Source: a bacterium (GTDB lineage Bacteria > Planctomycetota > UBA1135 > UBA2386). From it: a DNA stretch of 64,000 nucleotides. The notes beneath the pieces are model-generated. The model made no database searches. It was not told the DNA's origin and was given only the letters and a program-made list of their open reading frames with translations. Location: positions 558,001-622,000 of the forward strand of contig JAUILN010000003.1 of assembly GCA_030432695.1 (NCBI GenBank), written 5' to 3'. How positions within the stretch are numbered: position 1 is the first letter of the stretch; each line of letters begins with the position of its first letter. This document shows positions 29,354 to 39,593 of this stretch, in pieces. The translations under genes and the position numbers were made by a program.

Positions 29354-30538
29354 ATGGGACGACCCGTCATCGTGTCCGCCTGCCGCACCCCGATCGGCCG
29401 GTTCCAGGGCAGCCTCGCTCCGCTCACCGCCCCGCAGCTCGGCGCGCTTGCCGTGGCCGAGGCGCTGCGCCGCGCCGAGGTCCCGGCCGACGCCGTCGAC
29501 GAGGTCTTCATGGGCTGCGTGCTGCAGGCCGGCCTCGGTCAGAACCCGGCCCGCCAGGCGCTGATCCACGGTGGCATCCCCAACAGCGTCGGCGCGGTGA
29601 CCATCAACATGGTCTGCGGCTCCGGCCTGAAGTCGGTGATGCTCGCCGCCCAGGCGATCAAGGCCGGTGACATCAAGGTCGCGGTCGCGGGCGGCATGGA
29701 GTCGATGTCGAACGCGCCCTACTACCTGCCGCAGGCTCGCGACGGCCAGCGCCTCGGCCACGGCAAGCTGATCGACGGCATGATCGCCGACGGTCTGTGG
29801 GACGTGTACAACGACTTCCACATGGGGATGACCGGCGAGCTGGTCGCCGAGAAGTACGAGATCTCCCGCGAGGAGATGGACGGCTGGGCGGCGCAGAGTC
29901 AGCAGCGCGCCGTCGCCGCCGAGGAGGCCGGCAAGTTCGACGCCGAGCGTTTCCCGGTGGAGATCAAGGGCCGCAAGGGCGACGTCACGGTGTTCGCCAA
30001 GGACGAGGGCCCGCGCGCCGGCACCACCGTCGAGTCGCTCGGCAAGCTCAAGCCGGCGTTCAAGAAGGACGGCACCGTCACCCCGGGCAACGCCTCGACG
30101 ATCAACGACGGCGCCTCGGCGCTGGTGGTCATGGACTCCGACGAGGCCAAGGCCCGCGGGCTCACGCCGCTGGCGACCATCACCGGCTACGCGAACGGCG
30201 GTATGGCGCCGGAGTGGGTGATGATGGCTCCTGAGGTCGCGGTGAAGAACGTCTGCGCGCTGACCGGCGTGAAGGCGCAGGACTACGACCTCGTCGAGCT
30301 GAACGAGGCCTTCGCGGTGCAGTCGGTGGCGTTGGCGCGGGTCCTCGAACTGGATCCTGCCAGGATCAACGTGAACGGCGGCGCGGTGGCGCTCGGCCAC
30401 CCGATCGGCTGCTCGGGTGCGCGCGTGCTCACCACGCTGATCCACGCGCTCCGGGATCGAGGCCTGAGCCGGGGCCTCGCCGGCCTGTGCCTGGGTGGCG
30501 GCAACGCGGTCGCGCTCACCGTCGAGATCGAGAACTGA
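29354..30538 (+). CDS. Acetyl-CoA acyltransferase (thiolase)
   Basis: Encodes 394 residues, the normal thiolase length. The acylated nucleophile is C88 in [11 protein letters not shown], the His is in [19 protein letters not shown], and the second Cys is in [12 protein letters not shown]. It is a biosynthetic/degradative class II thiolase that interconverts two acetyl-CoA and acetoacetyl-CoA, or removes acetyl units from 3-ketoacyl-CoA. It heads an operon with 3-hydroxyacyl-CoA dehydrogenase and acyl-CoA dehydrogenases, so short-chain beta-oxidation or butyrate-type metabolism is likely. No enoyl-CoA hydratase is in the cluster, so hydration must be encoded elsewhere. Confidence 0.96.
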   Translation: MGRPVIVSACRTPIGRFQGSLAPLTAPQLGALAVAEALRRAEVPADAVDEVFMGCVLQAGLGQNPARQALIHGGIPNSVGAVTINMVCGSGLKSVMLAAQAIKAGDIKVAVAGGMESMSNAPYYLPQARDGQRLGHGKLIDGMIADGLWDVYNDFHMGMTGELVAEKYEISREEMDGWAAQSQQRAVAAEEAGKFDAERFPVEIKGRKGDVTVFAKDEGPRAGTTVESLGKLKPAFKKDGTVTPGNASTINDGASALVVMDSDEAKARGLTPLATITGYANGGMAPEWVMMAPEVAVKNVCALTGVKAQDYDLVELNEAFAVQSVALARVLELDPARINVNGGAVALGHPIGCSGARVLTTLIHALRDRGLSRGLAGLCLGGGNAVALTVEIEN

Positions 30539-30605
30539 AGTCCCGCGCGGCGCCGACCGGGTCGCGGCCCGGTGGCCCGGGCCAACCCGAGAGAATCACC
30601 AACCG

Positions 30606-31472
<867 letters not shown>

Positions 31473-31560
31473 CTCCTCGGGCCGCGCACGCAGCTCGCGG
31501 CCCCTTCGTCCGCACACCCCTCTGCCTGCTCGGCGTTGCCGGCCGGCTTCCGCAATCCCA

Positions 31561-32760
31561 ATGACCGACGTCCAGACCGACCACGCCGCCGGGGTGCCCG
31601 GCGCTCGCTCCTCGCAGGTAGTCGACTTCGCGCTCTCGCCGGAGCTCGAGGCGTTCCGCACCCGGGCCCGCGAGTTCGCCCAGTCCGAGCTGGCTCCGCA
31701 TGCCAACGACTGGGACGCGCACCAGACCTTCCCCCGTGAAGCCGTCGCCAAAGCGGCGGCCCAGGGCTTCCTGAAGATCACCATCCCGCAGGCTTTCGGC
31801 GGCACCGATCTCGGCAATCTCGCCGGCTGCGTGATGCTGGAGGAACTCAACGCGGCGTGTGCTTCGACCGGCGTGACGGTGTCGGTGCACAACTCGCTGG
31901 TCTGCTCGCCGCTGGCCAAGTGGGGCACGCAGGAGCAGCAGGCCAAGTACTTCCCCAAGCTGCTGGAGGGCGAGTGGCTCGGTGCCTACTGCCTGTCCGA
32001 GGCGGGCAGTGGCTCGGACGCCGCGGCGCTGGTCTGCGAGGCCAAGGCCGACGGCGACGACTACGTGCTGAACGGTCCCAAGCTGTGGATCACGACCGGT
32101 AGCGAGGCGGGGCTCTACATCGTGTTCGCTCGCACCGGCGAGGACCGGGTCAAGGGCATCACGGCGTTCCTGGTCGAGCGCCAGATGCCGGGCGTCGGGA
32201 TCGGCAAGAAGGAGCGCAAGCTCGGCATCAAGGCCTCGCCGACGGTGGAGATCACGCTGGAGAACGTGCGGGTGCCGGCGAGCAACCTGCTCGGCGAACT
32301 CGGCCGGGGCTTCACCATCGCGCTGGACACCCTCGATGGCGGTCGCCTCGGCATCGCCTCGCAGTCGCTGGGCATCGCCCGCGCCGCGCTCGAGCTGATC
32401 CGCGGTCACCTCGCCACCCAGGTCGACCACAAGGGCCGGCCGACCGCTTCGCAGGCGCACCAGTGGGAGATGGCCGACATCGCGGCCGACCTCGATGCCA
32501 GCCGCTTCCTCACCTGGCGCGCTGCGATCCTCCGCGACCAGGGTAAGCCCTGTGGTCCCGAGGCGGCGATGGCCAAGCTCAAGGCCAGCCTGCTCGCCAA
32601 CCGGGCGGCACGCTCCGCGGTGTCGATCCTCGGCGCCGCCGGCGGCGGCCTGACCGGCACTGCTGAACGACTGCTGCGCGATGCGCGGATCTGCGAGATC
32701 TACGAAGGCGCGACCGACATCCAGCGGCTGGTGGTCGCGCGCGGCGAGCTCGCCCGATGA
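31561..32760 (+). CDS. Acyl-CoA dehydrogenase (short-chain type)
   Basis: Encodes 399 residues. The FAD-linked dehydrogenase oxidises acyl-CoA to trans-2-enoyl-CoA. The catalytic glutamate is E382 in EIYEGATDIQRLVVAR. Conserved LSEAGSGSDAAAL and the helical ATQVDHKGRPTASQAHQWE segments fit butyryl/short-chain family members. Electrons would pass to ETF, whose genes are not in the window. The ATG at 31561 is 88 bp after the dehydrogenase stop, and the stop overlaps the SppA start (ATGA). Confidence 0.95.
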   Translation: MTDVQTDHAAGVPGARSSQVVDFALSPELEAFRTRAREFAQSELAPHANDWDAHQTFPREAVAKAAAQGFLKITIPQAFGGTDLGNLAGCVMLEELNAACASTGVTVSVHNSLVCSPLAKWGTQEQQAKYFPKLLEGEWLGAYCLSEAGSGSDAAALVCEAKADGDDYVLNGPKLWITTGSEAGLYIVFARTGEDRVKGITAFLVERQMPGVGIGKKERKLGIKASPTVEITLENVRVPASNLLGELGRGFTIALDTLDGGRLGIASQSLGIARAALELIRGHLATQVDHKGRPTASQAHQWEMADIAADLDASRFLTWRAAILRDQGKPCGPEAAMAKLKASLLANRAARSAVSILGAAGGGLTGTAERLLRDARICEIYEGATDIQRLVVARGELAR

Positions 32761-33857
32761 GTCCGACGCACACCGGCCCCGACGACGGCCGCGAGGTCTT
32801 CCTGCCCGCCGACGGCGAGGACCGGGAACGCTCCGGCCGCTCGGTCTCGTTCTATCTGGCGATCTTCCTCGGCCTGCTGCTGGTGCTGTCGGCGGGGCTC
32901 AATCTGCTGCTGTTCGCGGTGTCGCTGTTCGGCTCCGCGACTGCCGGGCTGGCACCGGTCGGAGCCGGAGAGGACCCGAACCTCTACCAGGTGGTCACGG
33001 TCGGCGGCGACCGCGAGTCCGAGGACCGCGCCCTGCTGATCCCGATCCAGGGCGCGATCTCGGAAGGTGCTTCGCCGCTGATGGGTGCATCGGGCGGCAC
33101 GGTCTCGCAGGTCGAGCGCGCGCTGCGGCTCGCGAGCCGCGACGAGTCGATCAAGGGCGTGCTGCTCGACATCAACTCGCCCGGCGGTGGGGTCACCGAC
33201 TCGGACCTGATCTGGCGCGCACTGCGCGACTTCCAGGACGAGACCGGCAAGCCGGTCGTCGCGCTGTTCGGCGACATCGCCGCCTCGGGGGGCTACTACA
33301 TCGCGGCCGCAGCGAAGCGCATCCTGGCGCGACCCACGACCACCACCGGCAGCATCGGCGTGATCATGCAGAGTCTGAACCTCGCCGGCGCGGCCGAGAA
33401 GTTCGGGATCCGCCAGGAGACGATCGTCTCGGCTCGCACGCCCTTCAAGGACATGATGTCGCCGTTCCGGCCGATGCGCGACGAGGAGCGGGCGATCCTG
33501 ACGAGCATCGTCGACGACATGTACGACCGCTTCGTCGAGGTCGTCGACGAGGGGCGGCCGAACCTCGACCGCGACCAGGTGATCCGACTCGCCGACGGCC
33601 GCATCTACTCCGCGGAGCAGGCGCTCGACGCCGGCCTCGTCGACGAGTTGGCGGGTCTCGATCGGGCCTATGAGGCGCTCGCCGAACTCTGCGAGGTCGA
33701 CAGCCTGCAGATCATCGAGCAACGCCGCGTGCCGACGTTGGCCGATCTTCTGTTCGGTGTCGCGTCGCGGGCGGGTGGCGGCGAGGCCGAGTGGACCAAC
33801 TTCCTGCGGACCGGCACCGGCCCGCGCCTCCTCTACTGGTGGTCTGGTGGGCGTTGA
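32757..33857 (+). CDS. sppA: Signal peptide peptidase SppA (S49 family)
   Basis: Encodes 366 residues with one N-terminal transmembrane anchor (about 28-58, FYLAIFLGLLLVLSAGLNLL). The Ser-Lys dyad is S177 (FGDIAASGGYYIA) and K231 (TPFKDMM). This is the short, single-core form similar to Bacillus SppA, which works as a membrane-bound oligomer cleaving leftover signal peptides and other membrane peptides. Its start overlaps the acyl-CoA dehydrogenase stop (ATGA) and a second acyl-CoA dehydrogenase follows, so it is embedded in a lipid-metabolism operon. Confidence 0.93.
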   Translation: MSPTHTGPDDGREVFLPADGEDRERSGRSVSFYLAIFLGLLLVLSAGLNLLLFAVSLFGSATAGLAPVGAGEDPNLYQVVTVGGDRESEDRALLIPIQGAISEGASPLMGASGGTVSQVERALRLASRDESIKGVLLDINSPGGGVTDSDLIWRALRDFQDETGKPVVALFGDIAASGGYYIAAAAKRILARPTTTTGSIGVIMQSLNLAGAAEKFGIRQETIVSARTPFKDMMSPFRPMRDEERAILTSIVDDMYDRFVEVVDEGRPNLDRDQVIRLADGRIYSAEQALDAGLVDELAGLDRAYEALAELCEVDSLQIIEQRRVPTLADLLFGVASRAGGGEAEWTNFLRTGTGPRLLYWWSGGR

Positions 33858-33899
33858 GCGACGCCGCTGGGACCGCACCGCATACCGAGCGAACCAACG

Positions 33900-34997
33900 A
33901 TGACCATGCACAACTTCCAGCTCTCCGAAGAGCAGACGATGGTCCTGGAGACCGTGCGCAAGTACGTCCAGGACGTGGCCGGGCCGCAGGCGCTCGAGCA
34001 CGACGAGCACCGCAAGTTCGTCGGTGAGGCGTTCGCGGATCTGGCCGAGACCGGGATGCTGGGCGCTGCGATCGGCGAGGATGCCGGCGGTGCGGGCCTC
34101 GGCATGCTGTCCCTGGTGGTCGCGGTCGAGGAGCTGGCCAAGGGCTGCACCTCGAGCGCACGGCTGTTCCTGAACTCGGGGGGCCAGTGCGCGATGGCGC
34201 TCGAGGGCATCGATGCCGCGGCCGACCTCCTCGGCGGGGTGCTGATGGGCGAGAGCACCATGGGCTTCGTCGGTCCCGAGTGGGGCGTGACGTTCGCGGA
34301 GGACGGGGGCTCGCTGATCGTGGACGGCGTCGCCGAGCCGGTGACCGCCGCGACCGAGGCCCAGCAGTTCCTGGTCTGCGCGCGCTCGGAGTCGGGCGAC
34401 GCGGCCCTGGTGTTGGTGCCCGCCGCCAGCGCGACGGTCGAGCCCTCGGCATCGCTCGGCTTCCGCGCCACGGCGCCCGGCAAGGTCGTGTGCGCCGCGG
34501 TCACGGTCGCTGGCGATGCCGTGCTGGCGCGCGGCGCCGACGCCGAGGCCGCGTTCCGACGTGCCGCGCTGGCGTCGCAGATCGGTGGCGCCGCACTCGC
34601 GGTCGGCAGCGCGTTGGCGTCGATCGAGCACTCTCGTCGGCACACCAGCGAGCGGATCGCCTTCGGCAAGCCGCTGGCCCGGCAGCAGGCCGTCGGCCAC
34701 AAGCTGGTCGAGTCGCGGCGCCGGGCGCTGGCCGCGAGGCACCTTGCCTGGCACGCGGCGCGGCTGGTCGACCTCGGTGAGGACGCCCAGGAGACCGCGT
34801 GGTTCGCGCGCCTGTCCGCGCTCGATGCCGCGGTCCACGCCGCCGACGAGGCGATCCAGGTCCATGGTGGCTACGGCTACACGGTGGAGTACCACGTCGA
34901 GCGCCACTACCGCGATGCGAAGACGCTGGAGGTCCTCGACGGCGGCTCGCTCGCGCCTCGCGACGCCCTCGACGCCTGCCTGGCCGCCCAGGCGTGA
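33900..34997 (+). CDS. Acyl-CoA dehydrogenase-like protein lacking the usual catalytic Glu
   Basis: Encodes 365 residues of acyl-CoA dehydrogenase fold (FQLSEEQTMVLETVRKYVQD, HGGYGYTVEYHVERHYRDAK). In place of YEGT-type catalytic Glu it has TLEVLDGGSLAPRD, putting Asp347 at that position. The substrate-side LSEAGSG-type loop is also degenerate (FAEDGGSLIVDGVAEPV). Some families (IVD, LCAD) place the base elsewhere; I did not identify a clear substitute. It could be a divergent dehydrogenase or a non-catalytic partner of the preceding one. It ends in a GTGA overlap with the next gene. Confidence 0.85.
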   Translation: MTMHNFQLSEEQTMVLETVRKYVQDVAGPQALEHDEHRKFVGEAFADLAETGMLGAAIGEDAGGAGLGMLSLVVAVEELAKGCTSSARLFLNSGGQCAMALEGIDAAADLLGGVLMGESTMGFVGPEWGVTFAEDGGSLIVDGVAEPVTAATEAQQFLVCARSESGDAALVLVPAASATVEPSASLGFRATAPGKVVCAAVTVAGDAVLARGADAEAAFRRAALASQIGGAALAVGSALASIEHSRRHTSERIAFGKPLARQQAVGHKLVESRRRALAARHLAWHAARLVDLGEDAQETAWFARLSALDAAVHAADEAIQVHGGYGYTVEYHVERHYRDAKTLEVLDGGSLAPRDALDACLAAQA

Positions 34998-35512
34998 CTC
35001 CAGCCCCGGGCAGCGGAGGTCCCGTCGGAGGCCGGACCTCTCTGGTCAGCGTGGCCGGCTTCCTGCCGGACCTTCGAGCTGGACTCGCGCGGCACGGACT
35101 GGCGATCACGCTTGGCGACGAGGTGCCGTTCACCGAGTTCTTCGCCGGCCTCGCGCGCGAGGAACTCCTGCAGCTCGTTCCCCGTGCCGCGGAGCTGCTC
35201 GGCGTCGGTCTGCCTCGCTCCGCTGTGCCGTCGCCGCTCGACGGTCTGCCACGATCCCTCGACGCCGTGGTGCTCGAGGACGCGAGCGTGCAGACCCTCG
35301 CGCGGATCGACGACACCCGCCTGCGCCCGTTGTGGAACCGGTGGTGGCAGGGTGTGGCGATCGGGCGATCCGCCGGCGGCCCCGGCTCGGCGGCCCCCGG
35401 GCCGGACCCGGATCTGACCCAGTCGGTGCGCGGCTTCGTGGTCCAGGCCCGCGCCGCGGTGGCCAACGGTTGGGCCGTGGTCCTCGCCGGAGCTCGGCCA
35501 GCAGATCGTTGA
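34994..35512 (+). CDS. Small protein of unknown function
   Basis: Encodes 172 residues from the GTG at 34994 that overlaps the acyl-CoA dehydrogenase stop (GTGA), which decides the start. No motif was recognised. The middle (LPDLRAGLARHGLAITLGDE through ELLGVGLPRSAVPSPLDG) is helical, and it includes LWNRWWQGVAIGRSA. There is no signal peptide. The coupling places it in the acyl-CoA operon, but its role is unknown. Confidence 0.65.
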   Translation: MTPAPGSGGPVGGRTSLVSVAGFLPDLRAGLARHGLAITLGDEVPFTEFFAGLAREELLQLVPRAAELLGVGLPRSAVPSPLDGLPRSLDAVVLEDASVQTLARIDDTRLRPLWNRWWQGVAIGRSAGGPGSAAPGPDPDLTQSVRGFVVQARAAVANGWAVVLAGARPADR

Positions 35513-35612
35513 TCCCGAGGGCCGATCCGCGGGAATCCCCTCGTCGGGGCAGAAGAACCCCTCGGCTCGCTACCGGATCTCGCCCGCGCCCCAACTACAA
35601 TCCTCCCCGCGT

Positions 35613-38216
35613 ATGACGCCCTCCCTCCTGACGCTGATGGAGACCATCGTGGGGACCCAGGTCGGTCCGGCAGCCGTGCTGGATGCGAGCGGGCGGCTCG
35701 GCATCTGCAATGAGGCCTGGCGGGATTCGATGTCGACGTTCTTCGGCTCGGAGGCCGGTTCGTTCCGCTCCGGAGCCGACGTCCTCGGGCTGCTCGACGA
35801 CGTCTTCGGTGGCGAGTTCGTCGGTGAGATCCGCGGTGTCCTGTCCGGAGTTCGCGCCCAGGCGACCCGCGAGATCTCGCTGGTCGACTCACGCGGCTAC
35901 GTGCGCCGTCGTTTCGAGGTGCTGCCACTCCGACTCCAGGATCGACCCGGGGCCTTGGTCGTCTTCGTCGAGACCACGGTCGGCGGGCTCGCGGACGAGC
36001 CGCTGCGCAACTTCCTGCGGCCCGGCGAGGACCTGATCTGCATCGCTTCGATGGACGGCTACTTCCGCGCCGTCACTCCGGCATTCGAGCAGCTGCTCGG
36101 GCGCAGTCGGAAGGAGCTGCTATCCCGCCCGATCCTCGAGTTCGTCCATCCCGACGACCGGGAGGGCACCATGGCGGCATTCTCGCAGCTCGGGCGGGGC
36201 GAGCCGGTGATCGGCTTCCGCAACCGCTACCCCTGCCCGAACGGCGAAGTGCTGTGGCTCGACTGGCGCGCTGTCGTCGACCCGGTCAGCGGCCTGATCC
36301 ACGCGATCGCCGAGAACGTCACGGCGGCGCAGCGCGCGATCTCGCTCGGCGAGGCGACGCAGCGGGCGGGGAGGATCGGTGGCTGGGAACTCGATCTCCG
36401 CAAGCGCAGCATCTACTGGACCGCCGAGACCTTCCGCATCCACGAACTCGATCCACTCGGACCCTTGCCCAGCATCGACGAGGCGATCGAGTTCTACGTC
36501 GGCGAGAGTCGCGACCTCATCCGCGACTCGATCGAGAAGGCGCGGCGTGACGGCAGCGAGTGGGGCCTGCCCGATCTGCAATTCCGCACCGCGAAGGGGC
36601 GGCAGCGGATCGTGCGGGTGCTCGGCCAGGTCCGCTACCTCGATGGAGTGGCGGTCACCGTCAGCGGAGTGATCCAGGACGTCACCGAGGCGCGCCGCTT
36701 CGAGAGCGAGGCCCGCGCCAGCCATGCCCTGCTGCAGGCCTCCCTCGATGCCAGTCCTGCCGCGATCGTGGTGCTCGAGTCCGAGCAGGGCCGGGTGACG
36801 CTCGCCAACGCCGCGGCACTCGAGATGTTCGGCGGCAGCTCGGCCAGGGAGACCGTCGACTTCGCGGAGCGCGACTACCTGGACGGCTCGGGGCGACCGC
36901 TGCCCTGGGACCAGACTCCGGTGCATCGCGCGTTCACCCGGGCTGAGACCGTGCGCGGCGAGGAGTTGGTGGTGAAACGGACGACGGGCGGGGAACTCGA
37001 CCTGCTCGTCCACGCGGCACCGGTCCACGACGAGGAGGGGCGGATCCGTGCGGCCGTCGCGATCTTCACCGACCTGTCGGCGCGCAAGGAACTCGAGCGG
37101 CAACTTCGGCAGAGCCAGAAGATGGACAGCATCGGCCGCTTCGCCGGCGGGATCGCCCACGACTTCAACAACCTGCTGACCGTCGTTCAGGGCACCTCCG
37201 AGCTGTTGAGCGCCGCCGGCTACCGCGGTGAGGCCGCGGAGAGTCTCGACGATCTGCGCCGGGCCAGCGCGCGGGCCGGGGACCTGACTCGGCGCCTGCT
37301 GGCCTTCGCCCGGCAGACGCCGCTCTCTCCCGAGGCCCTCGACCTCAACGAGCGGGTCAGGGATCTCTCCGGTGTGCTCCGGCGCCTGCTCGGCGACGAC
37401 GTCGAAGTCGGCTACTCGCTCAGCGACGAGACCCTGATCGCCTGCATCGACCCCGGCCAGTTCGACCAGGTCCTGCTCAATCTCGCGGTCAACGCGCGCG
37501 AGGCGATGCCGCGTGGCGGGCGGGTCCTCATCGGTCTCGATCGGATCCATGAGGAGCGTCTCGACGCCGGCGTCGAGGATCGGGTGCGGCTCTGGGTCGA
37601 GGACGACGGGCCTGGAATTCCCTGGCAGGACCGCGAGCGGGTCTTCGATCCGTTCTACACCACCAAGAAGAGTGGAACCGGCCTGGGACTCGCGACGTGC
37701 TTCGGGATCGCCCAGCATGCGGGGGGGGCGATCCGGCTGGCCGCCGCCGAGCGGCTCGCGGGTGCACGGTTCGAGTTGTTCCTGCCGCGTCTCGAGGCGG
37801 CGCACGCCACCGCGCACGCCGGTGCCGAGTCGCGAGTTCGGGCGAGCGGCTCCGAGCGCGTGCTGCTGGTGGAGGACGACGAGCTGGTCCAGCGCTTCGC
37901 CGACCGCTCGCTGCGGGACCTTGGCTACCGCGTGCTGGTCGCCGGTTCGCCCGAGGAGGCGCTGCGGCTGGCGGCGGATCCGTCCACGCGCTTCGACGCG
38001 GTGATCAGCGACGTGGTGATGCCGCGCATGCGTGGTCCCGAGGTCGTCGAACGGATCCGCTGTCTGCGCGGCCGGCTGCCGGTGCTCTACTGCTCGGGCT
38101 ACATCGATGGCGCGGTCGGTCTCGAGGAAGGGGACTACCAGAGCTTCCTGCGCAAGCCCTACTCGGCGCGCGAGCTCGGAGTGGCGCTGCGCCGGACCAT
38201 CGATCGGCGGCGATGA
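35613..38216 (+). CDS. PAS-domain hybrid sensor histidine kinase
   Basis: Encodes 867 residues. At least three or four PAS-like domains span about residues 15-500. The HisKA phosphoacceptor is H516 in FAGGIAHDFNNLLTVVQG. The catalytic ATPase has the N box LLNLAVNAREAMPRGG, the G1 box VEDDGPGIPW and the G2 box GTGLGLATCFG. A C-terminal receiver (about 745-860) has the phosphoacceptor D800 (VISDVVMPRMRG) and K848 (LRKPY). No transmembrane segment is seen, so it probably senses a cytoplasmic signal. No separate response regulator or output gene is next to it; it is orphan and the target is unknown. Confidence 0.93.
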   Translation: MTPSLLTLMETIVGTQVGPAAVLDASGRLGICNEAWRDSMSTFFGSEAGSFRSGADVLGLLDDVFGGEFVGEIRGVLSGVRAQATREISLVDSRGYVRRRFEVLPLRLQDRPGALVVFVETTVGGLADEPLRNFLRPGEDLICIASMDGYFRAVTPAFEQLLGRSRKELLSRPILEFVHPDDREGTMAAFSQLGRGEPVIGFRNRYPCPNGEVLWLDWRAVVDPVSGLIHAIAENVTAAQRAISLGEATQRAGRIGGWELDLRKRSIYWTAETFRIHELDPLGPLPSIDEAIEFYVGESRDLIRDSIEKARRDGSEWGLPDLQFRTAKGRQRIVRVLGQVRYLDGVAVTVSGVIQDVTEARRFESEARASHALLQASLDASPAAIVVLESEQGRVTLANAAALEMFGGSSARETVDFAERDYLDGSGRPLPWDQTPVHRAFTRAETVRGEELVVKRTTGGELDLLVHAAPVHDEEGRIRAAVAIFTDLSARKELERQLRQSQKMDSIGRFAGGIAHDFNNLLTVVQGTSELLSAAGYRGEAAESLDDLRRASARAGDLTRRLLAFARQTPLSPEALDLNERVRDLSGVLRRLLGDDVEVGYSLSDETLIACIDPGQFDQVLLNLAVNAREAMPRGGRVLIGLDRIHEERLDAGVEDRVRLWVEDDGPGIPWQDRERVFDPFYTTKKSGTGLGLATCFGIAQHAGGAIRLAAAERLAGARFELFLPRLEAAHATAHAGAESRVRASGSERVLLVEDDELVQRFADRSLRDLGYRVLVAGSPEEALRLAADPSTRFDAVISDVVMPRMRGPEVVERIRCLRGRLPVLYCSGYIDGAVGLEEGDYQSFLRKPYSARELGVALRRTIDRRR

Positions 38217-38270
38217 ACCCGGGGGCCCTTCCGTTGCGGCCGGAGGGGATACTCCGGTAGCGTTCCGCCC

Positions 38271-38537
38271 GTGACGTCTCCGCGCCGTTCCCGACCCTCG
38301 TCGTTCGAGTGCCCGCACTGCGGCGAGCAGGTCCCTGCCGGACGGCTGGCGTGTCCGGAGTGCGGTTCCGACCAGGACACCGGCTGGCAGGACCAGGAAG
38401 AACTCGACTACGCGGCGGTCGAGATCCCGGACTTCTACGCGGACCCCGAGGTGAACCCGAGGCGCCGTTCGTGGTGGTGGGTCGTCGCGGCGGCGCTCGC
38501 GGTCTGGGCCGCGCTGTGGATCGCGTTCGTGTGGTGA
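38271..38537 (+). CDS. Zinc-ribbon membrane protein
   Basis: Encodes 88 residues from a GTG at 38271. A zinc ribbon CPHCGEQVPAGRLACPECG (two CxxC pairs, C14/C17 and C28/C31) is followed by an acidic stretch and a C-terminal transmembrane helix WWWVVAAALAVWAALWIAFV. It fits small zinc-ribbon anchor proteins common in planctomycetes and similar bacteria; the function is unknown. It overlaps the EamA transporter start by four bases (GTGA). Confidence 0.78.
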   Translation: MTSPRRSRPSSFECPHCGEQVPAGRLACPECGSDQDTGWQDQEELDYAAVEIPDFYADPEVNPRRRSWWWVVAAALAVWAALWIAFVW

Positions 38538-39526
38538 CCGCGCTGATGCCCGTCCCGGTGCTCGCCATCGAGTGGTCGGCGCACGAGCTGTCGGCGAGCG
38601 CGTTGCCGCTCGGCGAGTTCGCCGCGCTCAGCTGCTCGTTCCTGTGGGCGCTCTGCAGTCTGGCATTCGCCAGCGCGGCGCGGCGGGCGGGGCCGACCGG
38701 CGTCAACCAGCTGCGGATCTACGTGGCGTTGCTGGTGCTGCTCGCCCTGCACGCGGTGTCGACCGGGACGCTGTGGCCCTCCGATCTGTCGCCGCGCCAG
38801 AACATCCTGCTGGCGGTCTCCGGGCTGTGTGGTCTGGCGCTCGGCGACCTCTGCCTGTTCCACTGCATGGCCGCGATCGGCCCGCGGCTCGGCACCTTGC
38901 TGATGGCGTCCAGTCCGGCGATGGCGGTCAGCATCGGTTGGTTCGCGCTCGACGAGACCCTGGGCCTGCAGGCATTGGCAGGCATCGCGGTGGTGATCGT
39001 CAGCGTCGTCGCCGTGCTGTTCGATGCCCGCGGTCGGGAGGGCTGGCGCGCCGCCGCGACCGCCCGGCTCGGTATCTGGCCAGTCGTCCTCGGCTTGCTC
39101 GGCGCCCTCGGTCAGGCGCTGGGCCTGATCCTGGCGCGCGACGCGATGCTCGGTTCGGCAGAGGGGGAGCTGCAGCTGGAGCCGCTGTCCGCGACGGTGG
39201 TGCGGATGACTGCGGGTGCGGTGGGCGGTGCGGTGCTCGGCGCGCTGTCGGGTCGGCTCGCAGCCCCGCTGCGCGTGCTGCGCGACGGCCGGGCGCTTCG
39301 GGCGACCCTGATCGGCACTCTGTTCGGGCCGGTGCTCGGCGTGTGGATGTCGGCGGTCGCGGTACGCCACGCCGAGACCGGCATCGCCTCCACGCTGATG
39401 TCGCTCGCACCCGTGGTGATGATCCCGCTGGCGCGCATCGCCTACGGCGCACGTCCGGGCCGGCTCGGCGTGCTCGGCTCCCTCACCGCAGCTGCCGGTG
39501 CCGCGCTCTTGTTCCTGCGCGGCTGA
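38534..39526 (+). CDS. EamA/DMT-family transporter
   Basis: Encodes 330 residues from the GTG at 38534; an ATG at 38546 is the alternative. About ten hydrophobic helices are arranged as two EamA repeats of five. These include LAALALCSFLWALCSLAFAS-like and LFGPVLGVWMSAVAVRHAE-type segments and a conserved DETLGLQALAGIAVV in the first half. Drug/metabolite transporters of this fold export amino acids, purines or other small metabolites; the substrate cannot be predicted. It is coupled to the upstream zinc-ribbon gene and its 3' end is embedded in a 17-bp tandem repeat. Confidence 0.85.
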   Translation: MTALMPVPVLAIEWSAHELSASALPLGEFAALSCSFLWALCSLAFASAARRAGPTGVNQLRIYVALLVLLALHAVSTGTLWPSDLSPRQNILLAVSGLCGLALGDLCLFHCMAAIGPRLGTLLMASSPAMAVSIGWFALDETLGLQALAGIAVVIVSVVAVLFDARGREGWRAAATARLGIWPVVLGLLGALGQALGLILARDAMLGSAEGELQLEPLSATVVRMTAGAVGGAVLGALSGRLAAPLRVLRDGRALRATLIGTLFGPVLGVWMSAVAVRHAETGIASTLMSLAPVVMIPLARIAYGARPGRLGVLGSLTAAAGAALLFLRG

Positions 39527-39565
39527 TGTTGCTGCGCGGTTGATGTTCCGGCGCGGCTGATCGTC
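39515..39565. repeat. 17-bp tandem repeat at the 3' end of the EamA gene
   Basis: Three head-to-tail copies of a unit based on CTGCGCGGCTGATGTTG, with 1-6 differences in later copies. The first copy contains the transporter's TGA stop, so the repeat has copied the gene's end. Confidence 0.6.
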
Positions 39566-39593
39566 GTTCGCGAGCGGGCCGCTGCTGGCTGGT

